A DNA stretch of 64,000 bases, from NCBI RefSeq assembly GCF_016617715.1, contig NZ_CP067225.1, positions 1,240,001 to 1,304,000 of the forward strand, read 5' to 3'. The DNA comes from Paracoccus sp. MC1862. Lineage in GTDB: Bacteria > Pseudomonadota > Alphaproteobacteria > Rhodobacterales > Rhodobacteraceae. This document shows positions 54,233 to 63,087 of this stretch, one piece after another. Below the pieces are notes generated by a model. That model was not told the origin of the DNA. It worked only from the letters and a program-made list of their open reading frames with translations, and did no database searches. The number at the start of each line of letters is the position of its first letter. Positions within the stretch are counted from its first letter, which is position 1. The position numbers and the translations under genes are program-made.

Positions 54233-54703
54233 AACCTCTGCAAACAGGGACTTCAGGATACATCCAAGCGGAGAAAGACGGGACGGCTGGACCGGACTTC
54301 AACGCAGGGCGTCCGGCCTGGCGGGAGAGGCGGCCTGACGGCACGGGAAGACCTCGGCCCCTGCGTTGTCGCACCAACGGCCGATGCCCGAGCAGCCTTC
54401 CGGCTGGCCACCAATCCCTCGCCCCCCACCCCTCGCTTCGCCTGGCATTCGGTCAGAACATGAGCCACTCATGTGCTCCGGACCCGGACGCCTGGTGACA
54501 TCATTCCGGCGACAGCAGGTGCTGGAGCAATCTTCCGGCTGCGGCCCAAGGGTCGCCCTGATACTCCTGTGGCACTCAGTCGCAGCACGATCCAGACTTG
54601 TGTTCGGACCCGGACACCTGTGGCCTCGTCCCGTTATGGCGGATGCCGGGGGCCGCCTTGCGGCCCGTGGCTCAAGTATCGCTCCGCCCCCTCGATCGTC
54701 CGG
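54233..54703. other. Non-coding gap with imperfect direct repeats
   Basis: Between the zinc-ribbon gene and the convergent DUF4175 gene there are 471 bases without a supported gene. Two imperfect copies of a unit of about 130 bases can be aligned: TTCCGGCTG recurs at 54398 and 54533, and CGGACCCGGAC at 54479 and 54605, each with similar flanks. Open frames through this stretch have no recognisable features. It resembles the gap at 62.8-63.6 kb in style. Confidence 0.6.
54390..54660. repeat. Two imperfect tandem repeats of about 130 bases
   Basis: Copy one runs from about 54390 to 54524 and copy two from about 54525 to 54660. Shared words are GAGCA then TTCCGGCTG at the start of each, and CGGACCCGGACRCCTG further in, at spacings of 135 and 126 bases. 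Similarity is by eye and limited in between, so the edges are approximate. Confidence 0.5.
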
Positions 54704-57265
54704 TCAGAACCTGTCCAGCAGCCGCCCCAGATAGTCACGCTCCACCCGCGGCCGGTCGGCGTCGCCGCTGCGGCGGCGGATCTCGTCCTGCAGTTCCCGG
54801 GCGCGGTTGGCCTGCCGCTCGCCCTCGGCCAGAGGCTCGCCGGTGGTCACGTTGCTGCCCTGGCCGCGGGTCTGGCGGCCCAGCGGGTCAAGTGTCGCGC
54901 GATCACTGAACCCTTCGCCGCCATCTGCCCGCGACTGGCCCTGCTGGCCGGGCTGGTTGCCTTCGCCGTCCTGCGCCTGCCCCTGCTCGCCCTGTTGCGA
55001 ACGGGCAAGATCGCTCAGCGCCCGCATGCCTTCGCGCATTGCCTCGATGGCATCGGCCTGCCCTTCCATCGCGCCGGCCGGGTCGCCCCCGCGCAGGGCG
55101 CGCTCGGCGTTTTCCATGGCCCGGCCCGCTTCGTCCAGCCGCTGGCGGGCGGCATCGCCCTCGGGCGTGCCCTGGCCGGGCAGAAGCCCCTGCTGGCGCC
55201 CGAGGTCCTCGCGCAGCCCGCGCTGGCGGTCGGCGAGCGAACCCTGCCCGTCCTGGCCTTCGCCGCCCTGGCCGCCGCCCTGCTGGCCTTGTTGGCCTTG
55301 GCCCTGCTGCTCGCCTTCGCCCGGCTGCTGGCCGAAGGGGTTCTGGCCGAAGGGATCGCGCTGCGCCTCGCGCATGGCCTCGTCGGCCAGCCGTTGCTGT
55401 TCGCGCAGCGTGTCGCCCAACTGCTCCATCGAGCGGCCGCCGGGGCTGCCCTCTCCGCCCCCCTGGCCTTCACGGACCTGCATGTTCTCCATCATGCGGT
55501 TGAACTGCTCCAGCAACTCCTGCGCCTCGGCCATGCGGCCCTCGTTCATCAGGCGCTGGATCTCGTCCATCATCTGCTGGATCTGGTCGCCTGTGACCGC
55601 CTGCCCCTGTTGTTCCGAGCGGTCGAAGCGCGCGGCCGGGTCCTCGCCCCGCTCGGCCAGCATCCGGGTGTAGTCATCGGTCGCGGCCTTCAGCTCGTCC
55701 ATCAGCTTCTGGATCTCGTCGGGGCTGGCGCCGTTGCGGATCGCCTCGGACAGCCGTTCCTGCGCTTGCCGCATCCGGTCCAGCGCATCGCCAAGGCCGC
55801 CGTCCTCGATCTGCATCGCCGCGTCCCACAGCGCATCGGCGAGCTTGTCGCGGGCTTCGGGGGACAGCGGGCCTGCCTCCAGCGTCTGCACGGCGGCAAC
55901 GATGGCGGCTGCGGCTTCCGGGGGGATGTTGCGGCCGGGCCGCCAGACCATCGCCCGCAGCAGCCGGGCGGACCGGGCGGCGTTCTCGCGCGACCACAGC
56001 AGGTCGCGGCGCATTTCCACCAGCCCGGCGGCGAGCGGATCGAAGAAGCGCCGCCCCGGCAGGATCATCGCGGTGGGGGCGGTCTCGGCGGACTGGCCGA
56101 TGCCGTCCTGAACCTGCAGCCGGACCAGCACCGGCAGGTTCGCCCAGGGGTGGCGGGCGAGGTCGGCGGTGATCGTGCCCTCGACCTGCCGGCGCTGGCC
56201 TGCAGCGGGCAGCGGCAAATCCAGCACCAGCGCCTCGCGCGGCTCGGGGTCGGGAACCAAGCCGAAGCGGCGGTCCACGGCGGGCAGGTCCAGGTCCATC
56301 GTCGCCAGCCCCGAGGCGATGCCGTGGTCGTCCCCGGCCGCAAAGCCCTGCGCCATCCGGCCATCGGCCCGCCGTTCCGCCAGCGCCGCAAGCTGGACAG
56401 ATGGCGCGTCGTCGGGGTCCACGGTGAGCGTGAAACTGCGCCCGGCCACGCTGACGATGCCGTTCTCCTGCGCGGTGAAGCGCGGCGCGTCGGGCGGGCT
56501 TTCGACGGCAGCGCCCACGTCCTGCTCGACGCCAAGCCCCTGCCCGTAAAGGCGGAAGCTCAGCACCGTCCCCTCGGGCACCGTCAGCGCGTCGCCCTTG
56601 AGCGCGTTGAGGTAGATCGTCGGGCGGCGGGTGTGGCGCGGAGGTTCCGCCCAGCCTTCCCATGCAGGGCCGGTCGCCACCGGCTCGTCAGGCCCGCGGG
56701 GGCTGGGCGCCCAGCTTGCCGCCAGCGCGCCGAGGCCCTGCCCGACCGGACCCGCGCCCCCGAACAGCAGCGCCATCGCCAGCGCGGTCAGCCCGACCAG
56801 CCGCAGCGCGAAGGGATCGCGCCTTGGCAGCCCCGCGTCGGGCGTGGCACGGCGGGCTTGGGCGGCGGCCTTGCGGGCGGCGTCCAGATGGGCGCGCCAC
56901 AGCGCCTCGGCCCCCGGCCCGCCCAGCGCCATGCGGTCGCCCAGCACTGACAGCGGCCGCCCCGCGATCCGCATGTCCACCCGCGCCAGCGCCTCGGCCC
57001 GCACGGGCCGGCGGAAGCGCATCCACCCGGCCAGCAGCGCGGCAAGGAAGGCCAGCGCCCACAGGACCGATACCCAGCCCAGCGCGGCAGGCGGCAGCGC
57101 CGCCACCAGCCCCAGCGCCAGCGCGGCCACGGCCAGCATCGCCAGCGTCACCGGCACCCAGAAAGCGCGGGCCAGCCGTTCCCACCACATCCCCGCCCAT
57201 GTCAGCGCCACGGCCCGCCGGGCGGCGGGGGGCAGCGCGTCGATATGGAGGGGGCGGCCCTTCAC
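54704..57265 (-). CDS. TIGR02302/DUF4175 family membrane protein
   Basis: An 853-residue protein of the alphaproteobacterial TIGR02302 (DUF4175) family, function unknown. Two N-terminal hydrophobic helices near residues 35-55 and 60-80 and a third near 158-178 anchor it. Residues about 185-420 are beta-rich with DDAPSVQLAALAERRADGRMAQGFAAGDDHGI. From about 480 the protein is helical and increasingly rich in glutamine, glycine and glutamate, with long repeats of the GQQGQ type at about 640-685. It closes with RPRVERDYLGRLLDRF, as in relatives. The start overlaps the lysA stop (ATGA), so the two are coupled. Confidence 0.92.
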   Translation of the reverse strand: MKGRPLHIDALPPAARRAVALTWAGMWWERLARAFWVPVTLAMLAVAALALGLVAALPPAALGWVSVLWALAFLAALLAGWMRFRRPVRAEALARVDMRIAGRPLSVLGDRMALGGPGAEALWRAHLDAARKAAAQARRATPDAGLPRRDPFALRLVGLTALAMALLFGGAGPVGQGLGALAASWAPSPRGPDEPVATGPAWEGWAEPPRHTRRPTIYLNALKGDALTVPEGTVLSFRLYGQGLGVEQDVGAAVESPPDAPRFTAQENGIVSVAGRSFTLTVDPDDAPSVQLAALAERRADGRMAQGFAAGDDHGIASGLATMDLDLPAVDRRFGLVPDPEPREALVLDLPLPAAGQRRQVEGTITADLARHPWANLPVLVRLQVQDGIGQSAETAPTAMILPGRRFFDPLAAGLVEMRRDLLWSRENAARSARLLRAMVWRPGRNIPPEAAAAIVAAVQTLEAGPLSPEARDKLADALWDAAMQIEDGGLGDALDRMRQAQERLSEAIRNGASPDEIQKLMDELKAATDDYTRMLAERGEDPAARFDRSEQQGQAVTGDQIQQMMDEIQRLMNEGRMAEAQELLEQFNRMMENMQVREGQGGGEGSPGGRSMEQLGDTLREQQRLADEAMREAQRDPFGQNPFGQQPGEGEQQGQGQQGQQGGGQGGEGQDGQGSLADRQRGLREDLGRQQGLLPGQGTPEGDAARQRLDEAGRAMENAERALRGGDPAGAMEGQADAIEAMREGMRALSDLARSQQGEQGQAQDGEGNQPGQQGQSRADGGEGFSDRATLDPLGRQTRGQGSNVTTGEPLAEGERQANRARELQDEIRRRSGDADRPRVERDYLGRLLDRF

Positions 57266-58527
57266 AGCCAGTCCGGGATGCGGTCGCGGGCCAGCATCTC
57301 CTCGATCGTGGGACGGGGGCGGATGATGGCGAAGCGGTCGCCCGAGACCAGCACCTCGGGCACCAGCGGCCGCGAATTGTATTCCGAGGCCATCACCGCG
57401 CCGTAGGCCCCGGCCGAGCGGAAGGCGACCAGATCCCCTTCGTCCAGCGGCGGCAGTTCCACGCCGCGGGCGAAGGTGTCGCCCGTCTCGCAGACCGGGC
57501 CGACCACGTCCACGGGCGCAAGGTCGGTGCCGGGCGCGTATTCCCGCACCGGCACGATGTCGTGATGCGCGTCATACATCGCGGGCCGGATCAGGTCGTT
57601 CATGGCGGCGTCCACGATCAGGAAGTCCCGCCCCTCGCCCCGCTTCAGCCAGATCACCGAGGAGAGCAGCACCCCCGCGTTGCCGGCGATGTTGCGGCCC
57701 GGCTCGATCTCGATCTCGCAGCCAAGGTCGCCCACGGTTTCCCGCACCACCTGCCCGTATTCCAGCGGCAAGGGCGGCGCGGCATTGTCGCGGCGATAGG
57801 GGATGCCCAAGCCCCCGCCGAGGTCCAGCCGCGTGATCTGGTGCCCGTCCGCCCGCAGCGCGCGGCAGAGTTCCGCCATCTTGGCATAGGCCTGCCGGTA
57901 GGGGTCGAGGTCGGTCAACTGGCTGCCGATATGCATGTCGATGCCGACGACCTGCAGCCCCGGCAGCGAGGCCGCCAGCGCATAAACCTCGCGCGCCCGC
58001 GAAATGGGGATGCCGAACTTGTTTTCCGACTTGCCGGTGGCGATCTTGGCGTGGGTCTTCGCATCCACGTCCGGGTTCACCCGCACCGCGATCGGCACCG
58101 TCGCGCCCAGCGATTGCGCGACCTCTGACAGAGCCTCAAGCTCCGGCTCGCTTTCCACGTTGAACTGGCGGATGCCGCCGCGGATGGCCTGCGCCATCTC
58201 CTCGCGCGTCTTGCCGACGCCGGAAAAGACGATCCGCTCGCCCGGCACGCCGGCGGCGCGGGCGCGGGCGTATTCACCGCCCGACACGACATCCATCCCG
58301 GCCCCGAGGTCGCTCAGCAGCTTCAGCACCGCGATATTCGAGTTCGCCTTGACCGCGAAGCAGACCAGATGCTCGGTCCAGTCCAGCGCCTGCCGGAACA
58401 GGTTGAAATGCCGCGTCAGGGTGGCGGTGGAATAGACATAGACCGGGGTGCCGACTGCGCGCGCGATCTCGGCCAGCGACACGTCCTCGGCGTGCAGCGC
58501 GCCGTCCTTGGTGTTGAAGTGGTCCAT
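57262..58527 (-). CDS. lysA: Diaminopimelate decarboxylase
   Basis: PLP enzyme for the last step of lysine synthesis; 421 residues. The PLP lysine lies in LVCFAVKANSNIAVLKLLSDLGAGMDVVSGGEYARA near residue 55. FSGVGKTREEMAQAI and RLDLGGGLGIPY follow, and GPVCETGDTFARGVELP supplies the cross-subunit cysteine-glutamate motif. The start MDHFNTKDGALHAEDVSL at 58527 fits the family; the long frame to 58647 is unsupported. It lies downstream of argH and two small lipoprotein genes and overlaps the DUF4175 gene. Confidence 0.96.
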   Translation of the reverse strand: MDHFNTKDGALHAEDVSLAEIARAVGTPVYVYSTATLTRHFNLFRQALDWTEHLVCFAVKANSNIAVLKLLSDLGAGMDVVSGGEYARARAAGVPGERIVFSGVGKTREEMAQAIRGGIRQFNVESEPELEALSEVAQSLGATVPIAVRVNPDVDAKTHAKIATGKSENKFGIPISRAREVYALAASLPGLQVVGIDMHIGSQLTDLDPYRQAYAKMAELCRALRADGHQITRLDLGGGLGIPYRRDNAAPPLPLEYGQVVRETVGDLGCEIEIEPGRNIAGNAGVLLSSVIWLKRGEGRDFLIVDAAMNDLIRPAMYDAHHDIVPVREYAPGTDLAPVDVVGPVCETGDTFARGVELPPLDEGDLVAFRSAGAYGAVMASEYNSRPLVPEVLVSGDRFAIIRPRPTIEEMLARDRIPDWL

Positions 58528-58577
58528 GCCGTTCCATGTCGTGATCCCCGAGGTCACGATATTGCGCCAGCATGGAC

Positions 58578-58591
58578 GCCTTTGCAAAGGC
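58578..58591. promoter_or_regulatory. 14-bp perfect palindrome before lysA
   Basis: GCCTTTGCAAAGGC is an exact palindrome 51 bases upstream of the lysA start, in the gap after the small lipoprotein gene. The form would suit a dimeric DNA-binding protein. No regulator can be assigned from the sequence. Confidence 0.35.
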
Positions 58592-58656
58592 CGCGCGATG
58601 GTGCGGGCCGCCGGCCGGTTCAGCCGCACGCAATCGTGCGCGGCCATGGGCTGCGG

Positions 58657-58845
58657 TCAGGTCGGTTCCAGCCCGATCAGGTCGGCGCCCGACAGCGACA
58701 CCGGAGCATGGCGCTGGTTCGGGTTGTAGGTGTAGGTGCCCTGCTGGATCATCACCTCGCCGTCGTCCCCGCCGGACCCGCCCGAGCCGGCGCAAGCCGA
58801 AAGGGCCGCCATCGCCAGGGCGATCATCGTCAGTCGTGCGATCAT
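58657..58845 (-). CDS. Small lipoprotein upstream of lysA
   Basis: A 62-residue lipoprotein. MIARLTMIALAMAALSACAGSGG carries the lipobox LSAC, so the mature protein starts at the cysteine near residue 18 and is only about 45 residues. A glycine-rich linker precedes MIQQGTYTYNPNQRHAPVSLSG. Function unknown. The start at 58845 places the signal peptide at the N-terminus; the longer frame to 58938 is rejected. It lies between another small lipoprotein gene and lysA, the place where many proteobacteria encode an LptM/YifL-type lipoprotein. Confidence 0.72.
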   Translation of the reverse strand: MIARLTMIALAMAALSACAGSGGSGGDDGEVMIQQGTYTYNPNQRHAPVSLSGADLIGLEPT

Positions 58846-58964
58846 GTCTTGCCTCGTCTGCTCGTTGCGCGGGTCTTGCGCCCGCTTGGGGAAAGCCGCG
58901 CCGCCGTTCCGGCGTGTCGCGGATGGCAGGCCGGGCAAGGGCGACCCCCTGCCCGGCCGGATGG

Positions 58965-59108
58965 TCAGGGCGTGAAGATGACGCCCATGGTGGCATCGCC
59001 CGAAATGCTCACGCCCGGGGCGGGACCGGCGCGCGGCGCCTCGGGCGGGCCGTCCACGCCGCAGCCCGACAGGACCAGCGCGGCGGCGAATGCGAGTCCC
59101 TTCACCAT
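58965..59108 (-). CDS. Very small lipoprotein coupled to argH
   Basis: A 47-residue lipoprotein: [25 protein letters not shown] contains a signal sequence and lipobox (LSGC), followed by [21 protein letters not shown] directly after the lipidated cysteine is reminiscent of LptM/YifL-type lipoproteins (CGxxGP), which help the LPS translocon mature in enterobacteria. The ATG overlaps the argH stop by seven bases, which supports translation. The equivalence to LptM is inferred from the short motif and from the argH - lipoprotein - lysA order. Confidence 0.72.
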   Translation of the reverse strand: MVKGLAFAAALVLSGCGVDGPPEAPRAGPAPGVSISGDATMGVIFTP

Positions 59109-60511
59109 TCCTCCATCACCTTGCGCCAGCGCGCAACCTGGGCGCGCACCTGATCGGGCGCGGTTCCCCCGTAGGATTGCCGCGAGGCAACCGAGTTGTG
59201 AACGCCCAAAACACCGAACACAGCAGATGTGATCGCCGGGTTGACGGCCTGCATCTCCTCCAGCGTCAGTTCGGGCAGATCGACGCCCCGCGCCTCGGCC
59301 GTTGCGACCAGAGCGCCGGTCGCGTGGTGGGCGTCGCGGAAGGGCAAGCCGGCTTCCCGCACCAGCCAGTCGGCGAGGTCGGTGGCGGTGGAAAAGCCGC
59401 TTGAGGCCGCCGTCTCCAGCCGGTCGCGGTTCACGGTCAGGTCGGACATCATGCCGGTCATCGCGGCCAGGGCCAGCATCAGCGTGTCGGCGGCGTCGAA
59501 GACCTGTTCCTTGTCCTCCTGCATGTCCTTGGAATAGGCGAGCGGCAGCCCCTTCATCACCGTGAACAGCGCGACCGCCGCCCCCAGGATGCGGCCGATC
59601 TTGGCGCGGATCAGTTCGGCGGCATCGGGGTTGCGCTTCTGCGGCATGATGCTGGAGCCGGTGGACCAGCGGTCGGACATGGCGACAAAGCGGAACTGGG
59701 CCGAGGACCAGATCACCAGCTCCTCGGCCAGCCGGCTGAGGTGGGTGGCGCAGATCGCGGCGGCGCTCAGGAACTCCAAGGCGAAATCGCGGTCGCTGAC
59801 GGCGTCGAGGCTGTTCGCCGTGGGCCGGTCGAAGCCCAGCGCCTCGGCCGTCGCGTGCCGGTCGATGGGGAACCCCGTGCCCGCCAGCGCGGCGGACCCC
59901 AGCGGCGATTCGTTCATCCGGGCGCGGGCGTCGGCAAAGCGCCCGATGTCGCGGCCCAGCATTTCCACATAGGCCATCATGTGATGCCCCCATGTCACCG
60001 GCTGCGCCACCTGCAGATGGGTGAAGCCCGGCATCACCCAATCCGCCCCGGCCTCCGCCTGGTCCACCAGCACCCGGATGAGCGCCCGCAGGCCCTCCAC
60101 CGCCGCGTCGCATTGGTCGCGCACCCACAGGCGGAAGTCCGTCGCCACCTGGTCGTTGCGCGACCGCGCCGTGTGCAGGCGACCCGCGGGTTCGCCGATC
60201 AGTTCCTTCAGCCGGGCCTCGACGTTCATGTGGATGTCTTCCAGTGCCGTCTGGAACCGGAACTGCCCGCCCTCGATCTCTGACAAGACGGTGAGCAGCC
60301 CTTCCCGGATGGCGTCGGCATCGCTAGGGCTGATGATGCCTTGTGCGGCAAGCATCGCCGCATGGGCCCGGCTGCCCCGGATATCCTGGGCGTAGAGCCG
60401 CCGGTCGAAACCGATCGAGGCGTTGATCGCCTCCATGATCGCGTCGGGACCTGCGGCAAAGCGCCCGCCCCACATGGTGTTGGCCGTGGGTGTCTCGGGC
60501 GTGTCGGTCAT
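59102..60511 (-). CDS. argH: Argininosuccinate lyase
   Basis: Last step of arginine synthesis, releasing fumarate; 469 residues. [43 protein letters not shown] is the family N-terminus. The signature [20 protein letters not shown] is near residue 285, and [16 protein letters not shown] near residue 120 and [20 protein letters not shown] near residue 165 supply active-site residues. The start at 60511 is divergent from the TlpA-like gene with only 19 bases between the two starts, so promoters must overlap coding DNA. Confidence 0.97.
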   Translation of the reverse strand: MTDTPETPTANTMWGGRFAAGPDAIMEAINASIGFDRRLYAQDIRGSRAHAAMLAAQGIISPSDADAIREGLLTVLSEIEGGQFRFQTALEDIHMNVEARLKELIGEPAGRLHTARSRNDQVATDFRLWVRDQCDAAVEGLRALIRVLVDQAEAGADWVMPGFTHLQVAQPVTWGHHMMAYVEMLGRDIGRFADARARMNESPLGSAALAGTGFPIDRHATAEALGFDRPTANSLDAVSDRDFALEFLSAAAICATHLSRLAEELVIWSSAQFRFVAMSDRWSTGSSIMPQKRNPDAAELIRAKIGRILGAAVALFTVMKGLPLAYSKDMQEDKEQVFDAADTLMLALAAMTGMMSDLTVNRDRLETAASSGFSTATDLADWLVREAGLPFRDAHHATGALVATAEARGVDLPELTLEEMQAVNPAITSAVFGVLGVHNSVASRQSYGGTAPDQVRAQVARWRKVMEEW

Positions 60512-60530
60512 GGTCGGTCCTGGAGGTGAT

Positions 60531-61076
60531 ATGCTGCGTGTCCTCGCCCTTTATACGTCCCTTGCCCTTGCTGCAAACGCAGGGGTGGCGGGGCCGGTGG
60601 ACTGGCAGGCCGCGCGCGACGCGGGCCTTCCCAAGCTGGTCGAATCCGAGGTCGCGCCCGTGCCGGATGTCGAGTTCACCGATCTCGACGGCGGCAGCCA
60701 CCGGCTTGCCGACTGGCAGGGCAAGGTCGTGCTGCTGAACTTCTGGGCCACATGGTGCGCGCCCTGCCGCGAGGAGATGCCCGCGCTGGACGCGCTGCAG
60801 AAGGCCAGAGGCGGCGAGGATTTCGAGGTCCTCACCGTCGCCTCGGGCCGCAACACCGCCGCCGCGATCCACCGTTTCTTCGAGGAATCGGGCGTGACGG
60901 ACCTGCCGACGCTGACCGATCCCCAGATGCGGCTCGCCCGCGCCTTCGGGGTGATGGCGATGCCGGTCACGGTGCTGATCGACGCCGAGGGCCGCGAGGT
61001 CGCAAGGATGAGCGGGGACGCCGACTGGTCCTCGCCCGCCGCGCTGGCGCTGGTGGACCAGATGCTGGCAGAGTAA
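60531..61076 (+). CDS. tlpA: TlpA-like thioredoxin-fold protein
   Basis: A 181-residue exported thiol-disulfide reductase of the TlpA/ResA type. The N-terminal [20 protein letters not shown] is a signal sequence. The redox motif is [20 protein letters not shown] near residue 78 (CAPC), and [17 protein letters not shown] carries the cis-proline. Relatives keep apocytochrome c or copper-site thiols reduced. TGGAGGTGAT precedes the ATG. In this and related genomes it sits divergently from argH. Confidence 0.9.
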   Translation: MLRVLALYTSLALAANAGVAGPVDWQAARDAGLPKLVESEVAPVPDVEFTDLDGGSHRLADWQGKVVLLNFWATWCAPCREEMPALDALQKARGGEDFEVLTVASGRNTAAAIHRFFEESGVTDLPTLTDPQMRLARAFGVMAMPVTVLIDAEGREVARMSGDADWSSPAALALVDQMLAE

Positions 61077-61165
61077 CCTGTTAATCTTCTTGCCAGATCC
61101 TGTCTGGCATTTACGATTTGTTTGCTCATCCTTGTCACAGTCGCTTCGAGGACAAGGGGACAGCG

Positions 61166-61996
61166 ATGCGATTCGAGACTGACGACCGGAAGCCCGCAGG
61201 CCATGCCTCTCCGCTGGATTTCGCGGTCGATCACCAGTCGCGGCTGACCATGGCGACGGTGCGCCGCGCCGTCGAACGCGGCGATGCGGTGCTGGCCTTC
61301 CAGCCCATCGTGCAGGCCAGCCGCACCGACCAGCCCGCCTTCCACGAGGGGCTGATCCGCATCATCGACGAAACCGGCCGGATCGTGCCCCTGCGCGACT
61401 TCATGCCGCTGGCGGAACTGGGCGAACTCGGGCGGCAGATAGACTGCCTTTCGTTGGCACTGGGCCTGCGCTCATTGTCCGAGGAACCGGGGCTGCGGCT
61501 GTCCATCAACATGTCGGCGCGGTCCATCGGCTACCCCGACTGGCTGCGGGTTCTGCGCCAAGGGATCGCGCAGAATTCAACGGTGGCCGAGCGGCTGATC
61601 CTGGAAATCACCGAAAGCTCGGCCATGGGCCTGCCCGATCAGGTCCGCCAGTTCATGCGCGAACTGCAGCAGGCCGGGGTCTGCTTCGCGCTGGACGACT
61701 TCGGCGCGGGCTATACTTCGTTCCGCTACCTGCGGGATTTCTCCTTCGACCTCATCAAGATCGACGGCCAGTTCATCCGCGAGATCGCCGAGCATCCCGA
61801 CAACCAGGTGCTGACCCGCGCACTGATGTCGATCGCCGCGCATTTCGACATGTTCACCGTGGCCGAGCAGGTGGAAACTGCCGATGACGCCGCCTTCCTG
61901 ATCGGGCTGGGAATCGACTGCCTGCAGGGCTTCTATTTCGGCGCGCCGACGATCTCTCCGCCCTGGCGCGCGCCGAATGCGGCGGCACAGCGCTGA
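61166..61996 (+). CDS. EAL-domain cyclic-di-GMP phosphodiesterase
   Basis: A stand-alone EAL domain, 276 residues, cytoplasmic. The EAL triad reads EGL at residues 61-63. The other metal and catalytic residues are in place: N115 in SINMSA, E147 in LEITES, the acidic pair in ALDDFGAGYTS (177-178), K198 in LIKID, E234 in AEQVET and Q254 in DCLQGFYFG. An active phosphodiesterase is therefore likely. No sensory domain is attached; the first 40 residues are polar. GACAAGGGGACAG precedes the ATG. It is followed by phaB after 98 bases. Confidence 0.9.
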   Translation: MRFETDDRKPAGHASPLDFAVDHQSRLTMATVRRAVERGDAVLAFQPIVQASRTDQPAFHEGLIRIIDETGRIVPLRDFMPLAELGELGRQIDCLSLALGLRSLSEEPGLRLSINMSARSIGYPDWLRVLRQGIAQNSTVAERLILEITESSAMGLPDQVRQFMRELQQAGVCFALDDFGAGYTSFRYLRDFSFDLIKIDGQFIREIAEHPDNQVLTRALMSIAAHFDMFTVAEQVETADDAAFLIGLGIDCLQGFYFGAPTISPPWRAPNAAAQR

Positions 61997-62094
61997 GGCT
62001 TCCGGCAAAAGTTCGACCAAGGCCTTGCGTAACATTCTTTCCTCTCATAACCCTTGGACGCAAGAGGATTACTTGCCAAGTGTTGGAGGGGATG

Positions 62095-62820
62095 ATGGCG
62101 AAGGTCGCTTTGGTTACAGGGGGTTCGCGCGGGATCGGCGCGGCGATCTCGAAGGCGCTCAAGGAGGCGGGCTACGAGGTTGCGGCCAATTATGCCGGCA
62201 ACGACGAGGCTGCAAAGGCCTTTACCGACGAAACCGGCATCAGGACGTTCAAGTGGTCGGTCGCCGACTATGACGCCTGCGCCGAGGGCATCCGGCAGGT
62301 CGAATCCGAGATCGGCCCGGTGGACGTTCTGGTGAACAATGCCGGCATCACTCGCGACTCGATGTTCCACAAGATGACCCCCCAGCAGTGGAAAGAGGTC
62401 ATCGACACCAACCTGACCGGCGTGTTCAACATGACCCACGGGGTCTGGAACGGGATGCGCGACCGCAAGTTCGGCCGCATCGTCAACATCAGCTCGGTGA
62501 ACGGCCAGAAGGGCCAGGCCGGACAGGCGAACTATTCAGCCGCGAAGGCGGGCGACATCGGCTTCACCCGAGCCTTAGCGCAGGAAGGCGCCCGTGCCGG
62601 CATCACCGTCAACGTCGTGGCGCCTGGCTATATCGGGACCGAGATGGTGCGGGCCATCGATGAAAAGGTGCTGAACGAGCGCATCATCCCCCAGATCCCC
62701 GTCGGCCGCCTGGGCGAGCCCGAGGAAATCGCCCGCTGCGTTGTCTTCCTTGCATCTGACGATGCTGGCTTCATCTCGGGCTCGACGATCAGCGCCAACG
62801 GGGCGCAGTTCTTCGCCTGA
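62095..62820 (+). CDS. phaB: Acetoacetyl-CoA reductase
   Basis: NADPH-dependent reductase forming (R)-3-hydroxybutyryl-CoA for polyhydroxybutyrate; 241 residues, SDR family. The cofactor loop is VALVTGGSRGIGAAISKAL, with NNAG at VLVNNAGITRDSMFHKM, the catalytic serine in IVNISSVNGQKGQAGQANYSAAKAG with Y-x3-K, and the PG motif VAPGYIGTEMV. SVNGQKGQAGQ distinguishes PhaB from FabG. The ATG at 62095 is preferred over 62092 by spacing from GGAGGGG. phaA and phaC are not in the window. A hairpin follows the stop. Confidence 0.93.
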   Translation: MAKVALVTGGSRGIGAAISKALKEAGYEVAANYAGNDEAAKAFTDETGIRTFKWSVADYDACAEGIRQVESEIGPVDVLVNNAGITRDSMFHKMTPQQWKEVIDTNLTGVFNMTHGVWNGMRDRKFGRIVNISSVNGQKGQAGQANYSAAKAGDIGFTRALAQEGARAGITVNVVAPGYIGTEMVRAIDEKVLNERIIPQIPVGRLGEPEEIARCVVFLASDDAGFISGSTISANGAQFFA

Positions 62821-62823
62821 TCC

Positions 62824-63087
62824 CTGCCCGCAGGAAGAGCAGACAATTCCGCCAGCCGACCAAGCGGCTGGCGGCCTGAATACTGCGACCGGTGCCCCGG
62901 CAGGCTGGCATCGCCCGGACCCAGACCGAGCAGCAAGGAGGCCCTCGACTGCCCCCTCGCCCGCAGGAAGGGCAGGCGGTTCCACGGGCCGACCAGATGG
63001 TTGCCCAGTCGAATGCTCCGCCCCTGCCACCATGTCCCGCTGGACGGGTGTCGCCCGGACCCTGACTCCGCAGCAGGGCTCCCGCTG
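62824..63087. repeat. Two imperfect direct repeats of about 130 bases
   Basis: Copy one (about 62824-62953) and copy two (about 62956-63087) align by eye. Both start with CCGCAGGAAG (62828 and 62961), continue with a GCCGACCA word, and share TCGCCCGGACCC (62911 and 63051), a GCAGCA(A/G)GG word and a CTG end. Spacing between matched words is 133-140 bases. A third, weaker copy may follow to about 63220. The first copy contains the phaB hairpin; the second has lost it. Confidence 0.6.
62849..62874 (+). terminator. Hairpin after phaB
   Basis: CCGCCAGCCG pairs perfectly with CGGCTGGCGG around the 6-base loop ACCAAG, 28 bases after the phaB stop. There is no T-run, as is often the case in high-GC genomes. 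It also lies inside the first copy of the local direct repeat. Confidence 0.7.

Noticed and set aside
54473..56950. An 825-codon plus-strand frame antisense to the DUF4175 gene
   Set aside because: High-GC codon bias opens the opposite frame. The minus-strand protein matches a known family and overlaps lysA properly.
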